Source: Aeromonas bivalvium | GTDB taxonomy: Bacteria; Pseudomonadota; Gammaproteobacteria; Enterobacterales; Aeromonadaceae | DNA: 64,000 bases | Reading direction: 5' to 3' | Assembly (NCBI RefSeq): GCF_000819765.1 | Contig: NZ_CDBT01000055.1 | Location: forward strand, 1-64,000 | The notes under the pieces: model-generated | Databases searched by the model: none | Told to the model about the DNA's origin: nothing | The model's input: only the letters and a program-made list of their open reading frames with translations | Translations under genes and position numbers: made by a program | Part shown: in pieces, positions 53,681 through 64,000 of the stretch | How positions within the stretch are numbered: position 1 is the first letter of the stretch | Layout: each line of letters opens with the position of its first letter

Positions 53681-56119
53681 TTACTGCTTGAGCAGGCTGG
53701 CGTCGCTCACCTTGACCGCAGTGCCGCCGCTCATGAAGAAGCTGGCGAACTGGGTCTGCATTTCGGTGGTGACCTTGCCTGTCGGATCGAAGTTCTCGTC
53801 CGGTGCCAGCAGCGAGCTGTGACCACCTGCCACGAAGCGGGTAGCGTGGTGGTTGGCTGCGCCGGTCGCGCTCAAGGCTTGCAGGCCCATCAGACTGAAC
53901 AGCGGCTCTGTACCACCCAGCGGCGCGGTGGCGATGCTGTTCGGGATCACCTGATCCGGCAGACTGGTGGCGCCGTCGCCGACGATTTCGGTGGCAAACA
54001 GCGGGAAGTCCGCCTTGATGCCTGCCACCAGGTTGACCGGGTCTGCCGAATCCAGCACCGACTGGGCCGCGAAGCTGTAGCTCTGCAAGGTGCTGGCCGC
54101 CGTCGCCTGGCTGGCCGTATCCAGGCTAGGCAGGAACTCGTTGACGAAGCAGGTCGGCACCGCCGTCTTGCAGTTCGGGGCATAGGCGGTGAAGCCCGCC
54201 TTGAGGGCCGGGCTGCCCGCGGTCAGCACGCCCATCTTGATGGTCGGGCCGAAAGTGGGCGAGTTCAGCAGCAACGGCGCTATGCCGCCACCCGGCATGG
54301 CCAGGCCACCGGTGTCGAACTTGAACAGGGCATTCGCCTGGGCATTGCCGATATCCTGGTTGGAGACGGAGAGCAGATCGGCCCCCGAGATGGCCCCCAG
54401 GGAGTGACCCAGGAAGTGGACCTTGAGCCCGGCGCCGCCGAGCTGAACACCCAGCCCCTTGGCATTGGCCAGTCCCACCGCCAGGCGCAGGCCCAGCAAG
54501 TCGGCCACGCTCTGCTTGAGGTTGTCCCGCGCCACCGTCAGGTAGCTCAGGTTCAGGTAGGGGGTCGGGTTCTCATCCGTGGTCACCGAGTCCGTGCTGC
54601 CGGTCAGGGCATAGCCGCGCTCACCATGCAGCGGGTGATCGATCACCACCACGGCCACGTTCTTGGACGGGGAAGCCTGGGCACCGGCACCAATCTGGCT
54701 CAGGGCGATGGCGTAGGCGTTCTCCTTCACCGAGGTGACGCCATGCTGATAGATGATGACGTCGGTGACGGCGCCTAGGGGAGCTGCTGAGAAGATCCGC
54801 ATCGGCACCGACTGCACCTCGGTCAGGGCAGGCAGCGGGTTGAAGCGGCCGATGTTCATCTCGGCATCCAGCGCCTTGCCGCCGGAGGTGAGGGTCACCC
54901 CGATCAGCTTGCTCGCCTCCGCCAGCAGCTCGGCCTGGCGGGTCGGATCGGCGATGAGCGCACCCAGCAGGGCCGGATCCACACCCGCGCCCACCAACCC
55001 GGCAATCACTTCACTGTCAGAGGCTTTCAGCGCATTGGCGATGGCATAGAGGCTGGGGATGGCGCCATGCCAGGACTGGGTTCTGGCCTTGTCCCAGGAA
55101 CCCGCACTGGTCGGAGTCGCCAGGAAGTAAGGCAGCTTGACCGCCCCCGTGTAGACCTTGGTCTTCTGAGCGATGCCGTTCAGCTGTGGGTTGTTGGTGA
55201 TGGTGCTCTCGAGCAGGGATTTCTGCTCGTCCGGCAGGAAGGGTTCCCCCGCCAACTGGGTCAGGAAGTCGACCCCGCCATTGAGGCCCGTCATGGTGTA
55301 GGTCAGCGGCAGGCTGTCATTACCTGCTGCATCCTGCTTCCACAGGGCGGCGGCGTCCAGGGTCGGGCTCTGGAGGATGGAGGCCGCAGCCCCTTTCACC
55401 GCCACCAGCACGTCGGCGCCGGACTGGGTACCGAACCAGTCAGAGAAGATGACGCGGTCGCTGCTCACCCCGGTCGCGGCCTTGAACAGGCCCTCCTGCA
55501 GGGTGATCAGGCCATGGATGGTCTGCTCCTGGGTGTTGCTGCCGGCGTTGCCCTTGAAGTTGCTGTAATCGCTGCCGGCCTGCAACGCCTTGCCGTCGCT
55601 GTCTTTGAGGCTGTCGGTGGCGACGATCATGTAGTAGGAGGAGGGGTTGAGCGGCTTGAGCGGCACCAGGTTGAGCTTGCCTCCCGCACTGGCGACCACG
55701 TAGTCGCTGCCGTAGGCCAGCACCTTCTTCACGCCGCTCGGGCGCAGGGCTTCGCTGTCGAATGTCAGCTCAAGCAGATAGAGGGGAGCCACGGAGGCAC
55801 CGAACTCGGCGGCGGCGGGAGCCGGAACCTGGGTGCCCGAGCCGGTGACCGGCACTATCTGGATGGCCTGGGTGGTGGACCAGCCATCCAGGGTGGACAG
55901 GGCGGAGACGGGGTTGGAGAGATCGCTGGTCTCGGTGGAGAACTTGAGGGTGCCATCGCTGGCCCGCGCCGCCAGGGCACTGGGACGAACGGCATTGGAA
56001 CCCGAGATCAGATAGTCCAGATAGCTGGAGGTGTCGTCATCCTTGCTGTCACTGCCACCGCAACCCGACAGCAGAGCGCTGAGCACGGCTGCGTAAACTA
56101 GCTTCTTTTTCATATCCAT
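53681..56119 (-). CDS. Lipoprotein lipase/phospholipase, VolA/Pla-1 family
   Basis: The 812-residue product has a lipoprotein signal (KKKLVYAAVLSALLSGC) with the lipobox LSGC followed by GGSDSKDDD, so it should be lipid-anchored and may reach the cell surface. The alpha/beta-hydrolase nucleophile is Ser573 in FLGHSLGAISG; a catalytic His is probably in the VAGGHSSLL stretch near the C-terminus. Extracellular lipases of this kind (Pla-1/cef, Apl-1, VolA) hydrolyse host or environmental phospholipids. AAAGAGA fits better with the ATG at 56113, two codons downstream. Confidence 0.85.
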   Translation of the reverse strand: MDMKKKLVYAAVLSALLSGCGGSDSKDDDTSSYLDYLISGSNAVRPSALAARASDGTLKFSTETSDLSNPVSALSTLDGWSTTQAIQIVPVTGSGTQVPAPAAAEFGASVAPLYLLELTFDSEALRPSGVKKVLAYGSDYVVASAGGKLNLVPLKPLNPSSYYMIVATDSLKDSDGKALQAGSDYSNFKGNAGSNTQEQTIHGLITLQEGLFKAATGVSSDRVIFSDWFGTQSGADVLVAVKGAAASILQSPTLDAAALWKQDAAGNDSLPLTYTMTGLNGGVDFLTQLAGEPFLPDEQKSLLESTITNNPQLNGIAQKTKVYTGAVKLPYFLATPTSAGSWDKARTQSWHGAIPSLYAIANALKASDSEVIAGLVGAGVDPALLGALIADPTRQAELLAEASKLIGVTLTSGGKALDAEMNIGRFNPLPALTEVQSVPMRIFSAAPLGAVTDVIIYQHGVTSVKENAYAIALSQIGAGAQASPSKNVAVVVIDHPLHGERGYALTGSTDSVTTDENPTPYLNLSYLTVARDNLKQSVADLLGLRLAVGLANAKGLGVQLGGAGLKVHFLGHSLGAISGADLLSVSNQDIGNAQANALFKFDTGGLAMPGGGIAPLLLNSPTFGPTIKMGVLTAGSPALKAGFTAYAPNCKTAVPTCFVNEFLPSLDTASQATAASTLQSYSFAAQSVLDSADPVNLVAGIKADFPLFATEIVGDGATSLPDQVIPNSIATAPLGGTEPLFSLMGLQALSATGAANHHATRFVAGGHSSLLAPDENFDPTGKVTTEMQTQFASFFMSGGTAVKVSDASLLKQ

Positions 56120-56410
56120 GTCTCTTTATTAGTTGTTATCCATATGAGTCGACGCTTCATCGTCGCCACCAGCATATTAACAGGCAGGCAACAATTATCA
56201 CTCATCTGGTCGGTCATCTGATCTGCTTTTTTTGTGTACAAGGTCAAGGAATTGCATTCTGGTAAGACTCGATAGATTACCATTTGCCGGCGGTGAACCA
56301 GACCCGACCAGACCTCAGCCACGGGAGAGGTCGCAAAAATCGCCCCCCGGCATCGGCAACGAGGGCAAATAGTCGGTAGAATGGCGGCCATCAGATGAGG
56401 AGAAGCCGTG

Positions 56411-56668
56411 ATGATCGACCCGAAGAAACTGGAAGATATTGCCAAACAGGTGCACAACGCCCTGCCCCCCGGCATTCGCACCATGGGTGAAGAGGTGGAG
56501 AAGAAGATCCGCCAGGTGCTGCAGGCCCAGCTCGGCAAGCTGGATCTGGTCAGTCGCGAGGAGTTCGACGTGCAGACCAAGGTGCTGCTGCGCACCCGGG
56601 AGAAGCTGACCGCACTGGAAGCCAAGCTGGAGCAACTCGAGCAGCAGCTCGGCCCCAAGGGGGAGTAA
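56411..56668 (+). CDS. ubiK: Ubiquinone biosynthesis accessory factor UbiK
   Basis: The 85-residue protein is of the BMFP (YqiC) family: [19 protein letters not shown], then [25 protein letters not shown] and a C-terminal coiled coil. It promotes aerobic ubiquinone synthesis with UbiJ in the Ubi complex. The ATG at 56411 is preceded by GAGGAGAAGCCGTG. It lies near ubiD and fre, both linked to quinone or flavin metabolism, but on the opposite strand. Confidence 0.93.
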   Translation: MIDPKKLEDIAKQVHNALPPGIRTMGEEVEKKIRQVLQAQLGKLDLVSREEFDVQTKVLLRTREKLTALEAKLEQLEQQLGPKGE

Positions 56669-56696
56669 ATCCGGGACAGCGCCCAGCGCTGCAGAT

Positions 56697-56730
56697 GACA
56701 AACCCCAGCCAGGCTGGGGTTTGTCGTTTC
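56697..56730 (+). terminator. Terminator after ubiK
   Basis: GACAAACCCCAGC pairs with GCTGGGGTTTGTC, followed by GTTTC. Confidence 0.75.
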
Positions 56731-56764
56731 TGCGACCTAGGGGAGGGCTGATGCCCCCGGGCGA

Positions 56765-57463
56765 TCAGATGAACTCGTAGGCGTCGCCGAAGATGCGCTC
56801 GGGCTCGGCGCCCAGCAGCTTGAACTCTTCCCGCGCCGCCCCCGCCATCTCGAAGCGGCCCGCCACATAGATGTCGTAGTCATGCAGGCTGACGAAGTCG
56901 TCCATGATGGCCTTGTGCACCAGCCCCGTCTTTCCGGTCCAGTCCGCTTCCGGCTCCTGCACCACGGGAATGAAGGTGAGCGGCTCATAACTGGCGGCCC
57001 AGCGCTCCATCTCGGCCTGCTCGTAGAGCCAGTGCGCCTGACGCACCCCCCAATAGAGGAAGACGGGACGCTTGCTGCCGGTCGCCACCAGATATTCCAG
57101 GATGGAGCGGGCATAGGAAAAACCTGTGCCACCCGCCATCAGGATCAGGGGCCGGGGGGAGCTGTCACGCAGGAAGGCCTTGCCCGCCGCCAGCTCCACC
57201 TCGATTTCGCCCTGCTCGCGCATCCGCGCCAGCACCTGGCCGGCGTAGGCATTCTCCGGCGTGGCGCCGATCTGCAGCTCCAGTACCCCGGATCGGGTCG
57301 GTGAGTTGGCGATGGAGAAGGGTCGCTTGTCCGAATCGCTCATCACCACCAGCAGATACTGGCCTGGCTTGAAATTCACCTCTTGCAGCGGCGTCAGGGC
57401 CACGTGCCAGATGGTATCGACATATTCACGCAGTTCCTCTACGCGGCACTTGATACGTTGCAT
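56765..57463 (-). CDS. fre: NAD(P)H-flavin reductase
   Basis: The 232-residue enzyme reduces free FMN, FAD or riboflavin with NAD(P)H. It has the flavin-binding RPFSIANSP motif and the nucleotide-binding MAGGTGFSYARSIL, as in Fre/LuxG. It follows ubiD in the same direction, the E. coli order (ubiD-fre). Reduced flavin is used by UbiX-linked prenyl-flavin chemistry, which fits this neighbourhood. Confidence 0.93.
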   Translation of the reverse strand: MQRIKCRVEELREYVDTIWHVALTPLQEVNFKPGQYLLVVMSDSDKRPFSIANSPTRSGVLELQIGATPENAYAGQVLARMREQGEIEVELAAGKAFLRDSSPRPLILMAGGTGFSYARSILEYLVATGSKRPVFLYWGVRQAHWLYEQAEMERWAASYEPLTFIPVVQEPEADWTGKTGLVHKAIMDDFVSLHDYDIYVAGRFEMAGAAREEFKLLGAEPERIFGDAYEFI

Positions 57464-57507
57464 TCTTGTCCTTGCGACGGGCCAACCGGCCCGCTCCGTT
57501 CAGTGAT

Positions 57508-59001
57508 TCAGACCCGGGACCCTGGGGTCGCGGCGTCGAGAATATTCAATTCAGCCCAGATGGCGTCAATCTTCTGCTTGACCGCCTCGTCCTGGACTAT
57601 GGGTTGGCCCCACTCACGGTTGCTCTCCCCCGGCCACTTGTTGGTGGCATCCATCCCCATCTTGGAGCCCAGCCCCGACACAGGCGAGGCGAAGTCGAGA
57701 TAGTCGATGGGGGTGTGTTCGATCAGGGTGGTATCCCGCGCGGGATCCATGCGGGTGGTGATGGCCCAGATCACATCCTGCCAGTTACGGGCATCGATGT
57801 CATCGTCGCAGACGATCACGAACTTGGTGTACATGAACTGGCGCAGGAAGGACCAGACCCCCAGCATCACCCGCTTGGCGTGCCCAGGATAGCGCTTCTT
57901 GATGGTCACCACCGCCATCCGGTAGGAGCAACCCTCCGGCGGCAGATAGAAGTCCACTATCTCCGGGAACTGCTTTTGCAGTATGGGGACGAATACCTCG
58001 TTGAGCGCCACGCCCAGCACGGCCGGCTCATCGGGCGGACGGCCCGTGTAGGTGCTGTGGTAGATGGCATCGCGACGCATGCTGATATGGGTAATGGTGA
58101 ACACCGGGAACTCGTCCACCTCGTTGTAGTAGCCGGTGTGGTCGCCATAGGGCCCTTCCGGCGCCATCTCACCCGGCTCAAGGTACCCTTCCAGCACGAT
58201 CTCGGCGCTGGCGGGCACCTCGAGATCGCAGCTCAGGGCCTTGGCTACTTCGGTGCGGCTGCCCCGCAGCAGGCCGGCGAAGGCATACTCGGAGAGCGAG
58301 TCAGGCACCGGGGTCACGGCGCCGAGTATGGTCGCCGGATCAGCGCCGAGCGCCACCACCACGGGGAAACGCTCACCCGGGTGGGCCTCCTGCCACTCGC
58401 GAAAATCGATGGCCCCACCCCTGTGATCCAGCCAGCGCATGATCAGCTTGTTCCTGCCGATCTTCTGCTGGCGGTAGATACCGAGGTTCTGGCGCTTCTT
58501 GTAGGGACCTCGGGTGATGGTCAGACCCCAGGTAACCAGGGGGGCCACGTCGCCGGGCCAGCAGTGCTGGATCGGCAGCTGGTCGAGATCCACCTCCTCC
58601 CCGCTCATCACCACCTGCTGGCAAGGGGGCGACGAGACCCGCTTGGTCGGCATGTTGAGCACCTGTTTGAAGATGGGCAGCTTCTCCATCAGCTCCTTGA
58701 GGCCCCGAGGGGGCTCGGGCTCCTTGAGGTAGGAGAGCCAGGTGCCGACCTGGCGCAGGGCGCCTACATCCTGCTGACCCATGCCCATGGCGACCCGATC
58801 CGGGGTGCCGAACAGGTTGGTCAGCACGGGCATGGCGTAACCCTTGGGATTCTCGAACAGCAGAGCCGGACCACCGGCACGCAGGGTGCGATCGCTGATC
58901 TCCGTCATCTCCAGATAGGGGTCTATCTCCTGGCTGATGCGCTTGAGTTGTCCTTGCCGTTCGAGCTGCGCGATAAAATCACGCAAGTCCTTGTATTTCA
59001 T
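57508..59001 (-). CDS. ubiD: 3-octaprenyl-4-hydroxybenzoate decarboxylase
   Basis: Decarboxylates the octaprenyl-hydroxybenzoate intermediate of ubiquinone synthesis using prenylated FMN. The 497-residue product has [55 protein letters not shown] and the catalytic region [15 protein letters not shown]. The ATG at 58999-59001 matches homologues but has no clear ribosome site; the frame is open to 59034. It is followed by fre. Confidence 0.95.
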   Translation of the reverse strand: MKYKDLRDFIAQLERQGQLKRISQEIDPYLEMTEISDRTLRAGGPALLFENPKGYAMPVLTNLFGTPDRVAMGMGQQDVGALRQVGTWLSYLKEPEPPRGLKELMEKLPIFKQVLNMPTKRVSSPPCQQVVMSGEEVDLDQLPIQHCWPGDVAPLVTWGLTITRGPYKKRQNLGIYRQQKIGRNKLIMRWLDHRGGAIDFREWQEAHPGERFPVVVALGADPATILGAVTPVPDSLSEYAFAGLLRGSRTEVAKALSCDLEVPASAEIVLEGYLEPGEMAPEGPYGDHTGYYNEVDEFPVFTITHISMRRDAIYHSTYTGRPPDEPAVLGVALNEVFVPILQKQFPEIVDFYLPPEGCSYRMAVVTIKKRYPGHAKRVMLGVWSFLRQFMYTKFVIVCDDDIDARNWQDVIWAITTRMDPARDTTLIEHTPIDYLDFASPVSGLGSKMGMDATNKWPGESNREWGQPIVQDEAVKQKIDAIWAELNILDAATPGSRV

Positions 59002-59033
59002 GCGGGTACCGACTGTGTTCAGGAGGTGGGGCA

Positions 59034-60050
59034 TTATAACCCCGGTACGGCACCGGTTGTACCCGAATCGGGTGCCAGCAACAGGGAGATGTTAGGTCGC
59101 CGCTCCATCCGCGTCATCTCGTCGGCCAGACGCACCAGCAGCCTGGGCTCATCCACCTCGAGCAGCAGGCTGGCGACCAAGCTGCCGTACTGGCTGTTGC
59201 CCAGCTCGGCCAGCAGGAAGTCCTGGGCCTTGACGGGCAGGGGAGAGAGCTGGCTCAAGGCCTTGAGGGCCGGCCGTTTCAGCTTGGGGTTCTTGGTCGC
59301 ACCGATAAGCAGGTCGCTTGCCGCCTCCCCCTTCAGCAGGGAAGGCAGCGCCTTGAGCGCCCTCAGGCTGTCATCGTCCACCGGTTGACGCCACAGCATG
59401 CGATACAGCGCCGGCTCCCCGGTGCGCAGCAGCAGCTGGGTCAGCAGGCGGTTGTCCGGCAGGAAGATGTTCAGCTGGCCCAGCACTCGCGCCTGCTGGT
59501 GCAGCAGGCTGGTGGGCAGCTGGGTCAATGCCTGCAGCAAGGCCTGCTGCTGCTGGGGCAAGTCCGGGTTGCGACTGTTATAGACCTGCTTCCAGTCGAA
59601 ATGGCCCTGGCTCAGCTCCCGGCGATACTGGGCCTGCCAGTTCTGCTGTTGCCAGTGGGTCAGCAGCATTCGCGCCTCGGCCGGAAAGTCATAGGCGGGC
59701 AGCTGCATCAGGAAGCCATCCACCTCCCCTTCGACCAGCCACTGGGGTGCCTTGCCGGACTGGGCCTGCACCCAGGATTGCAGTGCCGCCGTGGCCGGAA
59801 TGTGGCGCAGATCCCCCATCAGCTGATAGATCAGATACTCCCGCTGCCCCACGCTCAGGGAAGCGAGCAGGGTATCCACGGCATCGAACCGACCCGCCTT
59901 GAGCTGCTCGAGCAGATAATGCCTGCTCTCCCCCACCCCCTCGTCGGCCACCAGGGCGCTCTTGATGGGCGGCGCCTTGGCAGGGGGAACGGCCAGGGCG
60001 GCCTCCCCTGCCAGCAGGCCGGCCAGCAGTAACCACATCACTCCTCTCAT
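59034..60050 (-). CDS. Exported protein of unknown function
   Basis: The 338-residue product has a signal peptide ([20 protein letters not shown]) and is otherwise helical, rich in Leu, Gln and Ala, with a HEAT/ARM-like look ([38 protein letters not shown]). No cysteines or catalytic motif stand out. GGAGACGTC precedes the ATG at 60048-60050. The stop lies 32 bp before the ubiD start, so the two may be co-transcribed. I do not recognise the family. Confidence 0.72.
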   Translation of the reverse strand: MRGVMWLLLAGLLAGEAALAVPPAKAPPIKSALVADEGVGESRHYLLEQLKAGRFDAVDTLLASLSVGQREYLIYQLMGDLRHIPATAALQSWVQAQSGKAPQWLVEGEVDGFLMQLPAYDFPAEARMLLTHWQQQNWQAQYRRELSQGHFDWKQVYNSRNPDLPQQQQALLQALTQLPTSLLHQQARVLGQLNIFLPDNRLLTQLLLRTGEPALYRMLWRQPVDDDSLRALKALPSLLKGEAASDLLIGATKNPKLKRPALKALSQLSPLPVKAQDFLLAELGNSQYGSLVASLLLEVDEPRLLVRLADEMTRMERRPNISLLLAPDSGTTGAVPGL

Positions 60051-60209
60051 GACGTCTCCATCCATGTGACATCGAAGCCTCATACTAAGGCAAATTCTCA
60101 AGCAAAAACCGCGATCCCGTACAGATTGCGGCATCTTCTGGCCAAGATCGCCACCAGGCAGGCCAGTCGGCGGACATGTCCGGCTCCCATTCTGGGCACA
60201 GTGGCGCCG

Positions 60210-60241
60210 ATAAACAAAAACCGCGACCAGGGGCCGCGGTT
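60210..60241 (-). terminator. Terminator of rho
   Basis: AACCGCG (60219-60225) pairs with CGCGGTT (60235-60241) and is followed on the - strand by TTTGTTTATC. Confidence 0.75.
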
Positions 60242-60262
60242 TATACATGACTCGAACAGCGC

Positions 60263-61528
<1,266 letters not shown>

Positions 61529-61700
61529 AGTGGTGAAAGTCTGTAAGCAAGGATTGAATGGGGACGAGACAGTCTGCTGGATTGATGCCGAGTAGGATTG
61601 AATTTGCCAGGCTGTTGTGAAGCAAGGAGTCAGGCAAAAAGGTTAGCAAACGAGCGATAAACTAGCACCAATCGGGATGAGCGTCTAGGTGATAAAACAC
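61529..61700 (-). promoter_or_regulatory. rho leader region
   Basis: The 170-bp stretch before rho is where Rho autoregulates its own synthesis in E. coli. On the - strand it is C-rich and G-poor in parts, as expected for Rho loading. I cannot identify a leader peptide with confidence. Confidence 0.35.
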
Positions 61701-61729
61701 AAGGAGCGCATTATTGCAATGCGCTCCTT
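61701..61729 (-). terminator. Terminator of trxA
   Basis: AAGGAGCGCATT (61701-61712) pairs with AATGCGCTCCTT (61718-61729), followed on the - strand by GTGTTTTATC. Confidence 0.8.
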
Positions 61730-61738
61730 ACTTGATAA

Positions 61739-62065
61739 TTACAGGTTGCCGTCCAGAAACTCTTTGAGCTGAGTCTTGGACAGGGCGCCGACCTTGGTGG
61801 CTGCCACTTCGCCGTTCTTGAACAGCAGCAGGGTCGGAATACCACGGATGCCGTACTTGGGGGCGGTCTCGGCATTGTGGTCGATGTTCAGTTTGGCCAC
61901 GGTTACGCGACCTTCATATTCTTGAGAGATTTCATCCAGGATCGGGGCAATCATCTTGCAGGGACCGCACCATTCTGCCCAAAAATCGACCAGAACGGGG
62001 CCACTTGCTTTAATCACATCGGTCTCGAAGCTGACATCGCTCAGCTGAACAATCTTGTCACTCAT
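61739..62065 (-). CDS. trxA: Thioredoxin 1
   Basis: The 108-residue disulfide reductant has the active site WCGPCK in [15 protein letters not shown] and the cis-Pro loop [21 protein letters not shown] precedes the ATG at 62063-62065. It is divergent from rhlB across about 115 bp, the usual arrangement. Confidence 0.97.
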   Translation of the reverse strand: MSDKIVQLSDVSFETDVIKASGPVLVDFWAEWCGPCKMIAPILDEISQEYEGRVTVAKLNIDHNAETAPKYGIRGIPTLLLFKNGEVAATKVGALSKTQLKEFLDGNL

Positions 62066-62179
62066 ATCCAACTCCAGTCAGTCAATAAGCCCTTAATTGA
62101 GACGTCAACAAAGGCAATAGTTGCCCTATTTGAAATGATCCTGTTTATTATTGCAAGCCTAACCTGATAACCTACCGCC

Positions 62180-63469
62180 ATGAGCAAAACACACTTAACG
62201 ACCGATAAATTCGCCCAAATGGGCCTCGAACCCGAAGTTCTGGCTGGTCTGGAAGCAAAGGGATTTCACTATTGCACGCCCATCCAGGCACTGTCTCTGC
62301 CCCTGCTGGTTGAAGGTCACGACCTCGCCGGACAGGCCCAGACGGGTACCGGCAAGACCATTGCCTTTCTGGCCGCGACATTCAACTATCTGCTGACCCA
62401 CCCCCTGACCAAGCCGCGCCTGGTCAACCAGCCCCGCGCCATCATAATGGCACCGACCCGGGAGCTGGCGGTCCAGATCTACAACGACGCCGACACCATG
62501 TCAGCCTCCACCGGGCTCAAGCTCGGCCTCGCCTATGGTGGCGAAGGGTATGACAAGCAGCTGGCCGTGCTGGAACAGGGTGTCGACATCCTGATCGGCA
62601 CCACGGGCCGCATCATCGATTATTTCAAGTCCAACGTCATCGATCTGGGCAACATCCAGGTAGTGGTGCTGGACGAAGCGGATCGCATGTTCGATCTCGG
62701 CTTCATCAAGGACATACGTTTCCTGTTCCGCCGCATGCCGGAAGCCACCGAGCGGCTGAACATGCTGTTCTCCGCCACCCTCTCCCTGCGGGTGCAGGAG
62801 CTGGCCTACGAGCACATGAACCACCCGGAACACGTACAGGTGGAGCCGGAGCAGATGACGGGCGTGCGCATCAAGGAGGAGCTGTTCTATCCCTCCAACG
62901 AAGACAAGATGCTGCTGCTGCTCTCCCTGATGGAAGAGGAGTGGCCGGAGAAAGCCATCGTCTTCGCCAACACCAAGCATGTGTGCGAAGACGTGCAGGC
63001 CTGGCTGGAAAATGACGGCCACCGCGCCGGTCTGCTGACCGGTGACGTGCCCCAGAAGAAGCGGATGAAGATCTTGGACGACTTCACCAAGGGCAAGCTA
63101 GACATCCTGGTCGCCACCGACGTGGCCGCCCGTGGTCTGCATATCCCGGACGTGACCCACGTCTTCAACTATGACCTGCCCGACGATGCCGAAGACTATG
63201 TGCACCGCATCGGTCGTACCGGCCGCGCCGGCAAGAGCGGTCACTCCATCAGCCTGGCCTGTGAAGACTACGCCTTCAACCTGCCGGCCATCGAGGAGTA
63301 CATCCACCACGCCATCCCGGTCAGCAAGTATGACAGAGATGCCCTGCTCGATGACGTGACGGCGCCCAAGCGCATCCATCGCAACCGTCAGCCGGTGAAC
63401 CGCAACATGCGGGATCGCCAGGGTGGTGGCAACAGCAACAGCCGTCGTCGTCCGCCCCGCAAGAACTAA
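62180..63469 (+). CDS. rhlB: ATP-dependent RNA helicase RhlB
   Basis: The 429-residue DEAD-box helicase is part of the RNA degradosome in gammaproteobacteria. It shows the Q motif ([13 protein letters not shown]), Walker [22 protein letters not shown] and [13 protein letters not shown]. The basic C-terminal tail ([20 protein letters not shown] and on) is typical. Its stop TAA directly abuts the gppA start (TAAATG at 63467-63472). Confidence 0.95.
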   Translation: MSKTHLTTDKFAQMGLEPEVLAGLEAKGFHYCTPIQALSLPLLVEGHDLAGQAQTGTGKTIAFLAATFNYLLTHPLTKPRLVNQPRAIIMAPTRELAVQIYNDADTMSASTGLKLGLAYGGEGYDKQLAVLEQGVDILIGTTGRIIDYFKSNVIDLGNIQVVVLDEADRMFDLGFIKDIRFLFRRMPEATERLNMLFSATLSLRVQELAYEHMNHPEHVQVEPEQMTGVRIKEELFYPSNEDKMLLLLSLMEEEWPEKAIVFANTKHVCEDVQAWLENDGHRAGLLTGDVPQKKRMKILDDFTKGKLDILVATDVAARGLHIPDVTHVFNYDLPDDAEDYVHRIGRTGRAGKSGHSISLACEDYAFNLPAIEEYIHHAIPVSKYDRDALLDDVTAPKRIHRNRQPVNRNMRDRQGGGNSNSRRRPPRKN

Positions 63470-64000
63470 ATGCACAACTCGCCGCTCTACGCCGCCATCG
63501 ACCTCGGCTCCAACAGCTTTCACATGCTGGTGGTGCGCGAGGTCGCCGGTGCTCTGCGTACCGTCACCAAGGTCAAGCGCAAGGTCCGCCTCGCCGCCGG
63601 TCTGGATCCGGAATTTCGCCTGAGCCAGACCGCCATGGCCCGGGGCTGGGACTGCCTGCGGCTGTTCGCCGAACAGTTGCAGGACATCCCCGCCGACAAT
63701 ATCCGGGTGGTGGGCACCGCCACCCTGCGTCTGGCCACCAACGTCGACGAATTCATCAGCGAAGCGGAACGGGTGCTCAATCACAGCATCGAGATCATCT
63801 CGGGCGAGGAAGAGGCCAAGACCATCTACGAGGGGGTCTCCTGGACCTCGGCCGGGGAAGGCAACCGGCTGGTGATCGACATCGGCGGCGCCAGCACCGA
63901 GCTGGTGATAGGCGAGCACAGCGAAGCGAAACTGCTCAACAGCCTGCACATGGGCTGCGTCACCTGGCTCAACAACCACTTCGGTGACGGCGAGCTCTCC
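63470..64000 (+). CDS. gppA: Guanosine-5'-triphosphate,3'-diphosphate pyrophosphatase (partial)
   Basis: The first 177 codons of a Ppx/GppA phosphatase, cut by the right window edge. The N-terminus [19 protein letters not shown] and the second phosphate-binding motif [14 protein letters not shown] are family hallmarks. It converts pppGpp to ppGpp, linking to spoT elsewhere in the window. The rhlB-gppA order favours GppA over the exopolyphosphatase Ppx. The ATG directly follows the rhlB stop, implying coupling. Confidence 0.92.
   Translation, partial: MHNSPLYAAIDLGSNSFHMLVVREVAGALRTVTKVKRKVRLAAGLDPEFRLSQTAMARGWDCLRLFAEQLQDIPADNIRVVGTATLRLATNVDEFISEAERVLNHSIEIISGEEEAKTIYEGVSWTSAGEGNRLVIDIGGASTELVIGEHSEAKLLNSLHMGCVTWLNNHFGDGELS

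Overview
The window is a GC-rich chromosomal segment of a gammaproteobacterium, most likely Aeromonas. The order of several conserved blocks matches enterobacterial/aeromonad chromosomes: gmk-rpoZ-spoT-trmH, pldB-yigL, tRNA Arg-His-Leu-Pro, glpE-glpG, ubiD-fre and rho/trxA/rhlB/gppA. FabV as enoyl-ACP reductase, the KdkA/OpsX type of LPS core start, a VolA/Pla-1-type lipase and a second-type TrpS fit Aeromonas. I see no prophage, insertion sequence, integron or CRISPR array. Genus assignment is inference from gene content; no database was searched.

Layout. 0-6.6 kb: membrane-anchored RRM protein, murI, btuB under a cobalamin riboswitch, purEK with a PurR box, leuE. 6.7-14 kb: fsr, a flavoprotein whose 3' end is followed by tandem 105-bp copies, ferritin, a TPR-GGDEF cyclase convergent with fabV, a candidate small RNA, uspA. 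14.3-22 kb: a tryptophanyl-tRNA synthetase behind a complete ribosome-mediated attenuator (leader peptide with tandem Trp codons), LysR/EamA pairs, a degenerate GGDEF protein, kdkA and opsX. 22-28.7 kb: gmk-rpoZ-spoT-trmH, a lysophospholipase-like hydrolase, yigL. 28.8-38.7 kb: an MCP, then the phosphoglycerate uptake regulon pgtCBA/pgtP followed by a PykA-type pyruvate kinase. 38.7-39.2 kb: four tRNAs. 39.4-44.2 kb: TetR-controlled RND efflux operon. 44.3-50.7 kb: LacI-family regulator divergent from livJHMGF. 50.7-56.1 kb: AraC regulator, LysE exporter, glpEG, a large lipoprotein lipase. 56.4-64 kb: ubiK, fre-ubiD and an uncharacterised exported protein, rho, trxA, rhlB and the start of gppA.

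Most notable. (1) The attenuator upstream of trpS at 14303-14424 has all four pairing segments of a trp-type attenuator. (2) At three places (8086-8295, 12122-12254, 53517-53618) a diverged copy of a neighbouring gene's 3' end lies just outside that gene. At two of them the copies keep the reading frame with mainly codon-level differences, which looks like remnants of a second allele left by recombination. (3) A promoter-hairpin-terminator unit at 13551-13659, antisense to the space between fabV and uspA, is either a small RNA or a premature terminator in the fabV leader. (4) Three TGACTCG half-sites lie upstream of the pgtP promoter. (5) A PAS-GGDEF protein has lost the catalytic signature but keeps the c-di-GMP I-site.
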